In this document: one piece after another, positions 8,803-18,002 of the stretch
Layout of the letters: each line of letters opens with the position of its first letter
How positions within the stretch are numbered: position 1 is the first letter of the stretch
Origin: Saprospiraceae bacterium
Lineage (GTDB): Bacteria > Bacteroidota > Bacteroidia > Chitinophagales > Saprospiraceae
DNA: 64,000 nt
Assembly (NCBI GenBank): GCA_020848695.1
Contig: JADLHT010000017.1
Span: 103,478-167,477 of the forward strand
Reading direction: 5' to 3'
Made by a program: the position numbers and the translations under genes
The notes under the pieces: model-generated
What the model was told of the DNA's origin: nothing
Databases searched by the model: none
The model's input: the letters and a program-made list of their open reading frames with translations, nothing else

Positions 8803-9369
8803 TTATTTTTTTTCAATTTTTTCCTTAATAAATTTTTCTACGATGTTCGAGAGATATTCCTCAAATTTCTTTAACTCAGCAGGAGCGGAATGAGAATCAG
8901 TAACTTGCTTGAATTCTCCGGTATAATTAATTCCGGTTATTGTTAGGGGAAGGTCTGCAATAATTTCCTGTTCATTGGTAGGATAATAATTTGACATGCT
9001 GCTAAATTTAATATTAGATGCTTTTGTTTTAATCTCGTTCCATTGGGATTCAGATATGAGTCCATAAAAATTACCTTCATGAGTTACATGCTGTAGTCCT
9101 TGATAGCAGGCAACTCCATTCGAGTAAAGATTGAATTCAAATGTTGGACAAAAGCCAAAGCAGGCTGTCTTCTTGAACTGCAATAATAAATCTAGCCCTT
9201 TTGTTAAGGTATCTTTTTCTGTCATTGAGCTTATAAATATGGGCATCGACGGAATATTATTTATGTTGGAAGAATGAGAAGTTGGTCGATGATTATGAGT
9301 AATTTTTTTCTTGTTACTGCAAGCCGACATTAAAAAAAGGCATATTATTACATATTCAAATACTTTCAC
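8803..9369 (-). CDS. DUF6438-type lipoprotein
   Basis: A 188-aa protein with a lipobox MSAC giving a lipidated Cys at residue 17. Its core, KTACFGFCPTFEFNLYSNG then GNFYGLIS, matches the DUF6438 pattern (CFGxCP, then an x-G-x-Y strand region). The biochemical role of that domain is not known. It starts one nucleotide after the yidC stop on the same strand, so it is probably co-transcribed with yidC. The N-terminal linker after the Cys is Lys/His/Ser-rich, as in tethered lipoproteins. Confidence 0.75.
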   Translation of the reverse strand: MKVFEYVIICLFLMSACSNKKKITHNHRPTSHSSNINNIPSMPIFISSMTEKDTLTKGLDLLLQFKKTACFGFCPTFEFNLYSNGVACYQGLQHVTHEGNFYGLISESQWNEIKTKASNIKFSSMSNYYPTNEQEIIADLPLTITGINYTGEFKQVTDSHSAPAELKKFEEYLSNIVEKFIKEKIEKK

Positions 9370-9370
9370 T

Positions 9371-11206
9371 TTATTGCTTTCTTTTGGTGTTTTTTAATTT
9401 CTCTTGCTCAAGTCTTTGTCGTTCTTTCATCAGTTCTTCCATTTTTTCTCTAAAGCCACCCTTTTTCTTAGGTTTGGATTTGTTGAGTTCCAATTGGGCT
9501 CGAATTTTCTCCGTATTAAACAATATACTTCTTCCAGCAAGTGTTTGACCAATGTTCAATAGATTGCTAAAAAACATATAACAAGTCAAACCAGCCGCAG
9601 TTTTATTGAACATGAACCAAAAAATCAAAGGCATTAGATACTGCATATACAACATCGCCGGATTTGATGAAAAATCAGTGGTCTTAGAGTTAAAGTATGT
9701 AAATATTACTGTTGAAACTACCCATAAAAAGGCAAATAAACTTAGTGTGTTTCCAAAAAAAGGAATAGAGAATGGAAGGTGCATGAATACATCATAAGAG
9801 GTTAGGTCTGTAGCCCATAAAAATGACTCTTGTCGAAATTCAATGGTTGCAGGAAAAAATCGGTACAAGGCAATCCAAATAGGAGTTTGTAATAATAAAG
9901 GAAGACATCCCCCAAGAGGATTAACACCAAATTCATTGTACATTTTCATGGTTTCCACCTGTTGTTGTTGCATATCATCTTTATGCTTCGCCTTTACTTT
10001 GTCTATCTCAGGTTTTAATGCTAACATTTTTGCCTGTGATTGCAACATTTTATAGGATAAGGGGAATACGACCAGTTTTACAATTAGTGTCATGATCAGG
10101 ATGATAATTCCTTTACTTCCTATCAAACCGGCTAAAAAGTTGAACAAGGGCCTAATTAAAAATTTATTAATGGTACCAAATATTGACCAACCATAAGAAA
10201 TTACGTCTTCAAGTTTATTATTGAATGCTTTCAAATGATTATATTCGTTAGGCCCAATGTACCATTGCATGTTCATGGTATTATTGTTGATCTGTGTTGA
10301 TGAAAACACCAAGGTTGATTTTAGTATTTTCATGTCTTCAGAATTTTCCGGCAACATTACGGTCTCAATATTACCTGATGAAAAAACATTTTCTGGGATT
10401 AAAGAACTGTTGAAAAACTGATTGGAATGGGAAACCCATTCTAGATTTTTCTTGCCTTCAACCAAATCACTGGAAGTACAGGAACAATAATTGGCGTTCT
10501 CCGATTTTTCTTTGTAATATGCCGAAGAATATGATTGTTCATATTGCGTGTTCTTTTCCAGACGATCTAAATGATTTTCCCAGTAAATTTGAACATTGTC
10601 GGTTAAGTTCATTCCCTCTGCTCGAATTTTGTAATCTAGCTTATAGGAATTAGCAGAAAGACTATATTCTTGAATGAAGTATCCTCCTTTGGGTGAAGCT
10701 GCTTTTAATATAAGTTTAGAATCATTGCTCTCGATTACCTCAAAATTAAGATTGGATGAATTAAGGTCTCCATTAGATGTTTTAAGTAAGTAGTCAAATT
10801 TGTTCTTGGGATCTTCGAGTAAATACAAATCCGTTTTGCTTTCATTCTGAGCACTATCCGTAATAATTTTAAAGTATTTTAAAATTTTTGCCGAACGAAT
10901 TTGTCCTCCTTTGTTGCTAATTGAAATATCTACCAAATTATTTTTTAAAGTATAATACTTTTCAACAAATCTTGATGAGTCTAAAATAGAAGAGTCAGTT
11001 GAAGAATTTATATTTGAATAATTGTTATCGGATTCATTTTGTGTTATTAATTTATCCTCATTATTAATTTTCTCAACTTGCTTAAGTGAGTCTTGTAATT
11101 TTTTTTCAATGGCTTGTTTTTCCATTTGGGGCTTAATAAAAAATTGACTCCAGCCGAGCATTACAACTAAGATTAAAACAAAACCTATGATATGATTACG
11201 ATCCAT
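9371..11206 (-). CDS. yidC: Membrane protein insertase YidC
   Basis: YidC inserts and folds inner-membrane proteins alone or with SecYEG. The 611-aa protein has an N-terminal anchor (IIGFVLILVVMLGWSQFF), a large periplasmic beta domain (about 60-345) and the conserved insertase core (about 350-560) with SYKMLQSQAKMLALKP and GGCLPLLLQTPIWIALYRF. It ends in a long Lys/Arg-rich tail (KSKPKKKGGFREKMEELMK ...), as in Bacteroidota YidC, where it may bind ribosomes. The length is normal for this phylum. It has its own promoter (TACTTTTG, 11227-11234) and is followed after 1 nt by the DUF6438-type lipoprotein gene. Confidence 0.97.
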   Translation of the reverse strand: MDRNHIIGFVLILVVMLGWSQFFIKPQMEKQAIEKKLQDSLKQVEKINNEDKLITQNESDNNYSNINSSTDSSILDSSRFVEKYYTLKNNLVDISISNKGGQIRSAKILKYFKIITDSAQNESKTDLYLLEDPKNKFDYLLKTSNGDLNSSNLNFEVIESNDSKLILKAASPKGGYFIQEYSLSANSYKLDYKIRAEGMNLTDNVQIYWENHLDRLEKNTQYEQSYSSAYYKEKSENANYCSCTSSDLVEGKKNLEWVSHSNQFFNSSLIPENVFSSGNIETVMLPENSEDMKILKSTLVFSSTQINNNTMNMQWYIGPNEYNHLKAFNNKLEDVISYGWSIFGTINKFLIRPLFNFLAGLIGSKGIIILIMTLIVKLVVFPLSYKMLQSQAKMLALKPEIDKVKAKHKDDMQQQQVETMKMYNEFGVNPLGGCLPLLLQTPIWIALYRFFPATIEFRQESFLWATDLTSYDVFMHLPFSIPFFGNTLSLFAFLWVVSTVIFTYFNSKTTDFSSNPAMLYMQYLMPLIFWFMFNKTAAGLTCYMFFSNLLNIGQTLAGRSILFNTEKIRAQLELNKSKPKKKGGFREKMEELMKERQRLEQEKLKNTKRKQ

Positions 11207-11226
11207 GATATTTTTAAGAAAGACCG

Positions 11227-11234
11227 CAAAAGTA
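11227..11234 (-). promoter_or_regulatory. yidC promoter -7 box
   Basis: The minus strand reads TACTTTTGC, an exact TAnnTTTG box 20 nt before the yidC ATG. A TTG lies 17 nt upstream as a possible -33 element. It is downstream of the RNA terminator at 11307-11339, so yidC does not need read-through from that RNA. Confidence 0.55.
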
Positions 11235-11306
11235 CTAAAATAGTGGGAGCAATAGAGAATTCGAAGGTTTAGAACTTTAATCCGTCATTTTTAACCTTAT
11301 CTGAAT

Positions 11307-11339
11307 AAAAAAAAACTATCCGAACCTTTGTTCGGATAG
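11307..11339 (-). terminator. Strong intrinsic terminator of the candidate RNA
   Basis: A perfect 10-bp stem CTATCCGAAC/GTTCGGATAG with a 4-nt loop is followed, on the minus strand, by nine consecutive T residues. There is no T-tract on the plus side, so it acts on minus-strand transcripts coming from above 11340. No protein gene lies there. Confidence 0.85.
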
Positions 11340-11500
11340 ATCCTAAGTCAGTAGTAGGTAAATATATGTAAGAAATTTAGGCTTGAGAAATGGATGAAAT
11401 CTGTGGAATAAACTCCGATACCCGGGTACCGGAGTTAACCTTACCTATTACTACCTGAGGTAAATAACAGATAAAATATCTAAGCCACAGATTTATCAAA
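11307..11500 (-). ncRNA. Candidate structured non-coding RNA (possibly 6S-like)
   Basis: Upstream of the terminator, 11397-11406 and 11485-11494 form a perfect 10-bp closing stem (AAATCTGTGG/CCACAGATTT). Nested inside it are three further hairpins: AACTCCG/CGGAGTT (11411-11436, with a near-perfect palindrome in between), TTACCT/AGGTAA (11441-11463) and AGATA/TATCT (11469-11481). 11350-11361 could alternatively pair with 11441-11452, although on the minus strand this has one A-C mismatch. The strand is assigned from the terminator. The 5' end is not determined; I find no clear -7 box, and TTTG near 11496 is the nearest partial match. Size, isolation and terminator suit a small RNA such as a Bacteroidota 6S RNA, but I see no signature proving any family. 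It lacks the hallmark motifs of tmRNA, RNase P RNA and SRP RNA. Confidence 0.55.
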
Positions 11501-11813
11501 TCGCACATTGTTGTTGTACACTAACGTCACATAATAGATGATTCCCTTAATTTAAAATTCGCTGCTTTTTCTAAAAAGTTTTTTAAAAATTTTCTAAAAT
11601 ACTAATAATCATAATTTTAAATATTAATACTAATTTATATCTATTCCACTTGAATAAATGATGCTTATCTGATTGTCTAAAATTTGTTCATCTGATACAT
11701 TGAGTATAATATGTTGATATTCAACGATATGTAAACTATTAAATTCAAGTGAATCTCACAAAAAATAATTGAATAACCAGGCACATTGATTGTTTTTTTA
11801 TTTTTACAGGCTC

Positions 11814-13055
11814 ATGATTTACTCTATTGTTCCCAATCCTTTAAAGAATAATAGTATATTTATACAACTTCCTGCATCGAAGAGTCAATCTAATAGAGCT
11901 CTGATTATTCAAGCTCTTTCTGAAGAAAAACCAATCATCCAAAATCTTTCTCAGGCAGAAGATAGCTTAATACTTGAAAAGATACTTAAAGGCAAAGCGC
12001 ATTTAATAAATGTAGGTCATGCGGGCACTACACTGAGGTTCTTATGTGCCTATTTATGTATTCATAAAGGCGAGTTTATTCTGAATGGTTCTGATAGATT
12101 GAAGCAAAGACCTATTCAGGATCTGGTAGAAGCTTTGAAGGCGTTAAAGGCAGAGGTATTATATCTCGAAAAAGATAAGTTTATTCCGATCAAAATCATT
12201 GGTAATCCACGCTTGAAAGGAGGTGAAATCGAGCTTAATGCATCTTTAAGCAGTCAATTTCTTAGCTCACTGCTAATGATTGCTCCCTGTCTTACTGAGG
12301 GCTTAAAAATAAAAATTTTGGATAAACTAGCATCTCCTGCATTTGTTGAACTAACAGTAAATATGATGCAGAGCCAAGGTGTAAAATGTGAGGTTTCAGA
12401 AAATACCTATTATGTTAAAAAACAAAAGTATAATAATGCTACAATAAATATTGAATCTGATTATACCTCCGTTTCTTATTGGTTTTCAGTACTTGCTATT
12501 ATTCCATCAGATGTTGAATTTGTATTTGACAATATTACCCAACCAAGTACTCAGCCTGATAGTATTGTTGTAAAAATCTTTGAAGAAATTGGAATTTCTT
12601 CCAATTTTAAGAACAATAAATTATTTATACGTAAAACAAGTAATTTTTCGAAACCTAAAAAACTAAAATTTAATCTGGAGTCTTGTCCGGATCTTACTCA
12701 GTCAATTATGTGTACTTGTGCTGCATTAAATATTGAATTGGAATTAAATGGTTTGTATACCTTGCCTTTCAAAGAGTCTGACCGGCTGAGTTCAATGAAA
12801 ATTGAGTTGGCTAAATTTGCAATTCATGTTGAAATTATTGATCAGAATACGATTATCCAAACAGGCGAATTTGTTAAAAATACAAATGCAATCATTGAAA
12901 CTTATTCTGATCATCGTATGGCACTTTCGTTCGCACCCTTGCTCTTTATAAATGGATATATAAACATTAATCATCCAGATGTTGTTAAAAAGTCATACCC
13001 AGAGTTCTGGAAAGAATTTTCAAAAATTTCAAAGATTGTTGAAGTAAAACATTAA
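11814..13055 (+). CDS. aroA: 3-phosphoshikimate 1-carboxyvinyltransferase (EPSP synthase)
   Basis: This enzyme joins phosphoenolpyruvate to shikimate 3-phosphate, the sixth step of chorismate synthesis. Family motifs are visible: LPASKSQSNRALI near the N-terminus (substrate-binding Lys/Ser/Arg), HAGTTLRFL, KQRPIQDL, SSQFLSSLLM and, near the C-terminus, YSDHRMALSFAP. The ORF track begins with a TTG at 11790, but those codons lie over a -7-like box (TATTTTTA, 11799-11806), so I use the ATG at 11814 (413 aa), which gives the usual N-terminus. aroC follows 3 nt after the stop, so the pair forms an operon for the last two steps to chorismate. Confidence 0.95.
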   Translation: MIYSIVPNPLKNNSIFIQLPASKSQSNRALIIQALSEEKPIIQNLSQAEDSLILEKILKGKAHLINVGHAGTTLRFLCAYLCIHKGEFILNGSDRLKQRPIQDLVEALKALKAEVLYLEKDKFIPIKIIGNPRLKGGEIELNASLSSQFLSSLLMIAPCLTEGLKIKILDKLASPAFVELTVNMMQSQGVKCEVSENTYYVKKQKYNNATINIESDYTSVSYWFSVLAIIPSDVEFVFDNITQPSTQPDSIVVKIFEEIGISSNFKNNKLFIRKTSNFSKPKKLKFNLESCPDLTQSIMCTCAALNIELELNGLYTLPFKESDRLSSMKIELAKFAIHVEIIDQNTIIQTGEFVKNTNAIIETYSDHRMALSFAPLLFINGYININHPDVVKKSYPEFWKEFSKISKIVEVKH

Positions 13056-13058
13056 GCC

Positions 13059-14042
13059 TTGAATAGTTTTGGGAGAATTTTAAGAGTAAGTATTTACGGA
13101 GAGTCACATGGAGCTGTAGTTGGTGTTATTCTCGATGGTGTACCGGCTGGAATAAAAATTGTCGAAGAAGATTTTTTACAGGATATTCTAAAGCGAAAAC
13201 CAGGTGGGAAGGGAACTACCACAAGAATTGAAAATGATGTTCCTGTCATAAAATCAGGCATTTTCAATAGCTTTAGTACAGGTGCGCCGATTTGTATTGA
13301 ATTTATAAATAACAATATTAGATCTGACGACTATAATCAAATAGTTCAGTTTCCGAGACCCGGACACTCTGATTTTGTTGCAAAGAAAAAATTTAATTCA
13401 TATAATGATCACAGAGGAGGAGGGCATTTTTCGGGTAGATTAACTTTGCCGATAGTTGCTGCTGGTGTAATTGCAAAGAAAATATTGCCAGATTTAAAAA
13501 TTCGATCCAATATTCTAGAGGTTGGTGGGAACAATAATATTGAAGAAGCCCTTGAATTAGCAATTGAGAAAAGAGATAGTATTGGCGGAATAATTGAGTG
13601 TACAGTTTCAAACCTTCCAATAGGGTTGGGAGAACCTTTTTTCGATTCTGTAGAATCTGTTTTATCCCATTTGATTTTTGCCATACCAGCTGTAAAAGGA
13701 ATTGAATTTGGAGCTGGTTTTAGTTCAGCCAAGATGTTTGGATCTGACCATAATGATACATTCATAGATGCTTCCGGCAAGACTAAAACCAATCATTCAG
13801 GTGGAATTTCCGGGGGGCTTTCAAATGGTAATGATTTAATACTTCGTATTGCGGTAAAGCCGAGTTCATCTATACCTTCTCAGCAAGAAAGTTATCATTT
13901 TGGATCCGGAAGAATTGAAAAGTTAATTATAGAAGGAAGACATGATCTGTGTATAGCAATGAGAGTTCCTGTTGTTCTGGAAGCGGTCGTTAGTATTGGA
14001 ATATGTGATTTGTATTTTATAAATGAGTTAAAAAATATTTGA
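13059..14042 (+). CDS. aroC: Chorismate synthase, compact form
   Basis: This FMN-dependent enzyme converts EPSP to chorismate. The protein starts at a TTG (MNSFGRILRVSIYGESHG), which is the family N-terminus, so the start is secure. Further motifs are FPRPGHSDF, DHRGGGHFSGR, VKGIEFGAGF, TNHSGGISGGLSNG and, at the end, GRHDLCIAMRVP. At 327 aa it is shorter than the usual 350-390: the segment between the GGG motif and DSIGG is reduced, and there is almost no tail after the final GRHD block. The GRHDPC signature has Leu in place of Pro. All key blocks remain, so I expect an active enzyme. It converges on the next gene with a 6-nt gap. Confidence 0.94.
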   Translation: MNSFGRILRVSIYGESHGAVVGVILDGVPAGIKIVEEDFLQDILKRKPGGKGTTTRIENDVPVIKSGIFNSFSTGAPICIEFINNNIRSDDYNQIVQFPRPGHSDFVAKKKFNSYNDHRGGGHFSGRLTLPIVAAGVIAKKILPDLKIRSNILEVGGNNNIEEALELAIEKRDSIGGIIECTVSNLPIGLGEPFFDSVESVLSHLIFAIPAVKGIEFGAGFSSAKMFGSDHNDTFIDASGKTKTNHSGGISGGLSNGNDLILRIAVKPSSSIPSQQESYHFGSGRIEKLIIEGRHDLCIAMRVPVVLEAVVSIGICDLYFINELKNI

Positions 14043-14048
14043 ATTTTT

Positions 14049-17000
14049 TTATAATTTTTCAATAGCGATTGAGCCTTCCAATCTATTTGAATTATAAATT
14101 TGAAGAATATAATTTCCGCGTGAAAAATTATTAAATTTAATGTTGGTAACATTTGTTAATTTTCCTTCTGTGATTTGTTTGCCAGTAATATCAAGTATGA
14201 CATATCTTATTTGTCCCTCATCCGAAAGTAAATGCTGTACAATAATTTCATCCAATACAGGATTGGGAAATACTTTCCAGATGTCCTCGTTTAATTCAAT
14301 ATTTTGAGTAATCAATCTGTCTCCGGCAACAATCCATTGTGATTCAGAATTGATATAATTCTGATTTATAAATTTTGTATTTCCGTCAGATTTTCCTGCC
14401 TGTGATTCTCCTGGAAGAGCAATCGGATTCCAGGTGTTTCCCTCAGCATTTGCAGAATTTCTAAAATATAATTTTGAGCCAATTGTTGAAATCTCTGAGC
14501 TGTCAATTAGGATTGATTTTAAACCATTGAAAGTTGAATTGCTTCCCCAATTACGAAATACAAAATATTCACCTGCGATTCGGTTGAATGAAAATCCTAA
14601 GGTGTCGGGTGAGTATTTAATTCTAGACAATACTATCTCTCCATTTGGGATTTGCCCTGTTCCAAAATCTAAACTTGAATTTGTATTTTGAAGTTTAAAA
14701 ACTTTATTTGAAAGAATTCCAATTCTGTCGCTGGTACCAGGACCTGCAGCAATTGTTGATTTAACTAAAGGGGAGGCACCATTTAAGCCATGAGCTACTC
14801 CAATTTTATCATATATAGTATTCTGATCTTCTTCATTAAACTGATAATACAGGACCATATCGCTATCTGTTGCGGAATTTATCAGATGCATCTGTTCTCG
14901 TATTTCATTTTGTGAGAGGGCACGTTTATAAATCTTTAATTCATCCATTTGACCATTGAATGTTCCACCCTGACCGGGAACACCATTGCCTAGCTCGAAT
15001 GGAGTTTTATCAATATCTATCGTAAATTTTTGGTTTCTTGTCCAGGCTTTTCCATTCATATAAACAACAGCCTTGTTGGAATCAACGGTTAATGCAACAT
15101 GGGTCCATTGATTGATAGGAACCTCATGAGAAGTGGTGAGCTGATAGGGGACATCTTTCCAACTAAAAGTTAAATTTGTTGTAGGTACATAGCCTTGAAA
15201 GGCAAATCCAAATCCTAAATTGGAAACAGATCCCCAATTGGAAATTATCTGGGTAAACCATTGTTGTTTTTCATTTATTTTTATCCAACACATGAGGGTG
15301 ATTCCTTTGGCATCTTTTAATCTGCTATTTTTAGGAATAGAAATGACCTTTCGGGTTCCATTCATAGAAATACTTTTTCCCGGGATCAACTGTATGTCGC
15401 ATTCAGATTTTTCAATATGAATCATTTTAGAAAAATTACGGTGTGAACTACCAGAGCCATTAGTTGTTTTAAGTTCAACATCAAAAATGCCTTCCTTCCC
15501 AAAAACTACTTTCGGATTTCTTGAAAATTTGTTGCTAACATAGCTCGCCTCAGGAAAATTCCATTCAAATCTTTCTTGGCCGTCGTATTCTAAAACAGAA
15601 TATGAATCAAAATAAAAAGTATCACGGCTACATGAACTTGTTTTTTTGTCTACGCTGGCCTGTGCATAGGGTAATGATTTTTCGACCAGAGAAGTTTCCC
15701 AAAATCCAATATTTGATCCAGTTCTTAATTTATTGTCACGGTAGAATGGTCTTAGTTGTCTTGATGAATGATTGACGGGTAAATTTGAATTATACAATTC
15801 CCAGCTTTTTGCGCTTTTATCTCTGTAAAATATTTTTCCGGAGGAAGTAGAAATATATACTATTTCATTCGGAGATGAAAGTTGACAAACTATAGATTCA
15901 ATGCTAAGATCATTTAATTCAGAGGTTGATAAATTGCTCCAACTCATTCCCAGATCCTCGGACTTAAAAACTTTGTTACCATTATTTCCTGATCTTAAAG
16001 CTACGTAAAGAATATTTTTTTCGGAAAGGGAGATCTGCATTACTCTTCTTTGAGAAGCACTCACTGGCAAGGGCGTAGTCTCAATAAATGAAAGTCCTCC
16101 ATCCGTTGACTTCCAAATTTTACCATTGTTTAAACTATTGTTTCTTGAAGTAAAAAAAATCAGATCAGAATTTTCCCTTGAAATTTCTATGTGTTGTACC
16201 TCAGCTCCTCTTTCCGGAATTGAGAACAATTTATTGAATGACACCCCATTGTTTTCAGATTTGTAAATACTTGAATCTTTTCCAATAAATAATGTATTAT
16301 AATATTCAGGATGGAATTCAATTTCACTAAATTCCATAGTATAATATGATTCGTTGGGCCAAAGTGAAAATGGTTTAGATATAGCATTGTCGAATTTCCC
16401 TTCTCCCATTTCGTACGATCCTATATCGGAAAAATAGACCTGCTTGTTATTCACTGAATTTACATATCCGGTAGGTGATTCTGCGCCTCCCATTCTCAGG
16501 AAAATTTGTGGTCCATAATTTTCATGCCACACCGTATTCCCATTGTGGTATCTACCACCAACTAATATATCTTCGTTCCATCCGCTTCCAAATCCCCACA
16601 TGTCTGTGGAAGTTATTCCAAATGATCTATAGGTAGCATGATTGGTAAAAAAATCATTCGAGTAGGTTATTCCGCCATCAGTACAAATATATGAATCTGA
16701 TCCGTTGCACCTGCATACTTGCAGATCAGGATGTAGCGGAAACTTTCCACCATAACCACCTACATTTTCAAAAGTATATCCACCGTCACTGCTTTTAAAA
16801 CAAGAAGCTGTTCCAACAATAATTTCATTTGAATTAGTATGATTAACCATCAAGTCAAGGTCATAGAATCCTTGCCAATTATCCATTGGGAATTCTGCAG
16901 TTTCTCCCTTTGCAGTAATTGTCCATGTTTCTGCCTGATCGTCACTTATTACCATTCTAGGTTTGTCGTTCGTTAGTAAGACTGCATAAAGTTTGTTCGG

Positions 17001-18002
17001 TGATTGAGGGCATACTGCTAATCTTCCAACTCCATTTGTTAAACCAGTAGGCCATCCGCTAACTTTAGCTCTAAATGTCAGCCCACCGTCAATGGATTTC
17101 CAAACTTCATAAAAGTTTAGAGGATTATTCTTTTTGAGTACATATACAATGTTGTTGTTGGTTGGATGGAATTCTATTTCCAGACATTGATCATTGAGAA
17201 TTCTATTCCAATTATCACCACCATTTGAAGATCTCCACAATCCTGTACTTGTTGCTGCAAATACGATATTTGTTTGTGATGAATTGTATAAGATATTGGT
17301 TATCCCCATATTGTTGTTGGTGAATACGGTAGTGAAATTATTTCCGCCATCAGCACTTTTTCGAATGGCAGAATTAACTCCTATCAGCAAGATGTTTTCA
17401 TTAGTGGGATGAATTGCCAAAGCTTCAGAATTGAGAACATAATTTTGTCCTTTTAAATTCCAGTTGTTTCCTTTGTCATTGCTTCGAAACAAGGAGCCTG
17501 TCTCAGTTATGCAATACAGCACATTTGGATTTGATTTTGAAATTTCAAAGGAATAAATATTAGCCTGCCAGGGGCAAAAAGTATCCGAAGTTGCCTTTAA
17601 CCATTGAGTTGAATAAGGACCAATATCTTTCCAGTCTGCTGCAGAAGATCGTTGATAAACTGAAGTAAGATGATTCGATTCTTTTCTTTGTCTGTAATAA
17701 TCCCATTCCTCAGAATTCCAGGATTTGATCAATCCATCATTTGAAATCTCTGAATTGTAAGATCTGATCAATCTTTTATAATATCGGGTCCAGTGGTTTT
17801 TTTTAAATGGGTGTTGTTTATAATAATCCTTATAAGCCTGATCAATTTTTAACAAATTGATAGGTTCATTATATAGTCCTTCTGCCCAATCCGGCATTTG
17901 GCTTGTTTTTTCTGGTCTTAATAAACTATTTAATGGACTGAGTTGGGAATTAACTCTTGATGTTCCCCAGAGGATAAAAAGTATCAATAAAATTCGTAGC
18001 AT
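14049..18002 (-). CDS. Giant secreted beta-propeller/LamG protein with T9SS type A sorting domain
   Basis: A 1317-aa protein with signal peptide (MLRILLILFILWGTSRVNS). Residues about 120-780 contain many sortilin/BNR-type repeats of the form SxDxGxxW (RSNDKGNNW, KSADGGNNF, RSSNGGDNW, KSTDGGLSF), as in VPS10-like propellers. A Cys-containing PKD-like stretch follows (about 800-880), then a LamG-type domain (about 890-1080; GKSISMNG ... KIYKRALSQNEI). The last 80 residues (VFPNPVLDEIIV ... GNYILQIYNS) are a type A T9SS sorting domain. It is therefore a predicted cell-surface or released protein, perhaps an adhesin or glycan binder; no catalytic motif is evident. It faces aroC tail to tail. Confidence 0.85.
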   Translation of the reverse strand: MLRILLILFILWGTSRVNSQLSPLNSLLRPEKTSQMPDWAEGLYNEPINLLKIDQAYKDYYKQHPFKKNHWTRYYKRLIRSYNSEISNDGLIKSWNSEEWDYYRQRKESNHLTSVYQRSSAADWKDIGPYSTQWLKATSDTFCPWQANIYSFEISKSNPNVLYCITETGSLFRSNDKGNNWNLKGQNYVLNSEALAIHPTNENILLIGVNSAIRKSADGGNNFTTVFTNNNMGITNILYNSSQTNIVFAATSTGLWRSSNGGDNWNRILNDQCLEIEFHPTNNNIVYVLKKNNPLNFYEVWKSIDGGLTFRAKVSGWPTGLTNGVGRLAVCPQSPNKLYAVLLTNDKPRMVISDDQAETWTITAKGETAEFPMDNWQGFYDLDLMVNHTNSNEIIVGTASCFKSSDGGYTFENVGGYGGKFPLHPDLQVCRCNGSDSYICTDGGITYSNDFFTNHATYRSFGITSTDMWGFGSGWNEDILVGGRYHNGNTVWHENYGPQIFLRMGGAESPTGYVNSVNNKQVYFSDIGSYEMGEGKFDNAISKPFSLWPNESYYTMEFSEIEFHPEYYNTLFIGKDSSIYKSENNGVSFNKLFSIPERGAEVQHIEISRENSDLIFFTSRNNSLNNGKIWKSTDGGLSFIETTPLPVSASQRRVMQISLSEKNILYVALRSGNNGNKVFKSEDLGMSWSNLSTSELNDLSIESIVCQLSSPNEIVYISTSSGKIFYRDKSAKSWELYNSNLPVNHSSRQLRPFYRDNKLRTGSNIGFWETSLVEKSLPYAQASVDKKTSSCSRDTFYFDSYSVLEYDGQERFEWNFPEASYVSNKFSRNPKVVFGKEGIFDVELKTTNGSGSSHRNFSKMIHIEKSECDIQLIPGKSISMNGTRKVISIPKNSRLKDAKGITLMCWIKINEKQQWFTQIISNWGSVSNLGFGFAFQGYVPTTNLTFSWKDVPYQLTTSHEVPINQWTHVALTVDSNKAVVYMNGKAWTRNQKFTIDIDKTPFELGNGVPGQGGTFNGQMDELKIYKRALSQNEIREQMHLINSATDSDMVLYYQFNEEDQNTIYDKIGVAHGLNGASPLVKSTIAAGPGTSDRIGILSNKVFKLQNTNSSLDFGTGQIPNGEIVLSRIKYSPDTLGFSFNRIAGEYFVFRNWGSNSTFNGLKSILIDSSEISTIGSKLYFRNSANAEGNTWNPIALPGESQAGKSDGNTKFINQNYINSESQWIVAGDRLITQNIELNEDIWKVFPNPVLDEIIVQHLLSDEGQIRYVILDITGKQITEGKLTNVTNIKFNNFSRGNYILQIYNSNRLEGSIAIEKL

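Larger units (their letters stand above)
11207..11813. other. Gene-free region between yidC and aroA
   Basis: About 600 bp without a credible coding frame. From left to right it holds the yidC promoter, a strong minus-strand terminator, a dense set of inverted repeats (candidate RNA, 11307-11500), and about 290 bp of AT-rich sequence in which I find nothing beyond the approach to aroA. Confidence 0.7.

Noticed and set aside
9606-10055. Two plus-strand ORFs antisense to yidC
   Set aside because: They overlap the conserved YidC insertase core, and their translations show no coding character.
11397-11494. The multi-hairpin RNA candidate as a tRNA cloverleaf
   Set aside because: The closing stem spans 98 nt, there is no CCA, no T-loop or D-loop consensus, and arm lengths do not fit any tRNA.
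13393-14152. Minus-strand ORFs of 75-127 aa inside aroC
   Set aside because: They are antisense to strongly conserved chorismate synthase motifs; they are open frames only because of codon bias.
14049-18002. Many plus- and minus-frame shadow ORFs (for example 16187-16387, 17194-17412) inside the 1317-aa gene and other giants
   Set aside because: They are short, antisense or out of frame to long genes with signal peptides and recognisable domains, and show no domain or start signal of their own.
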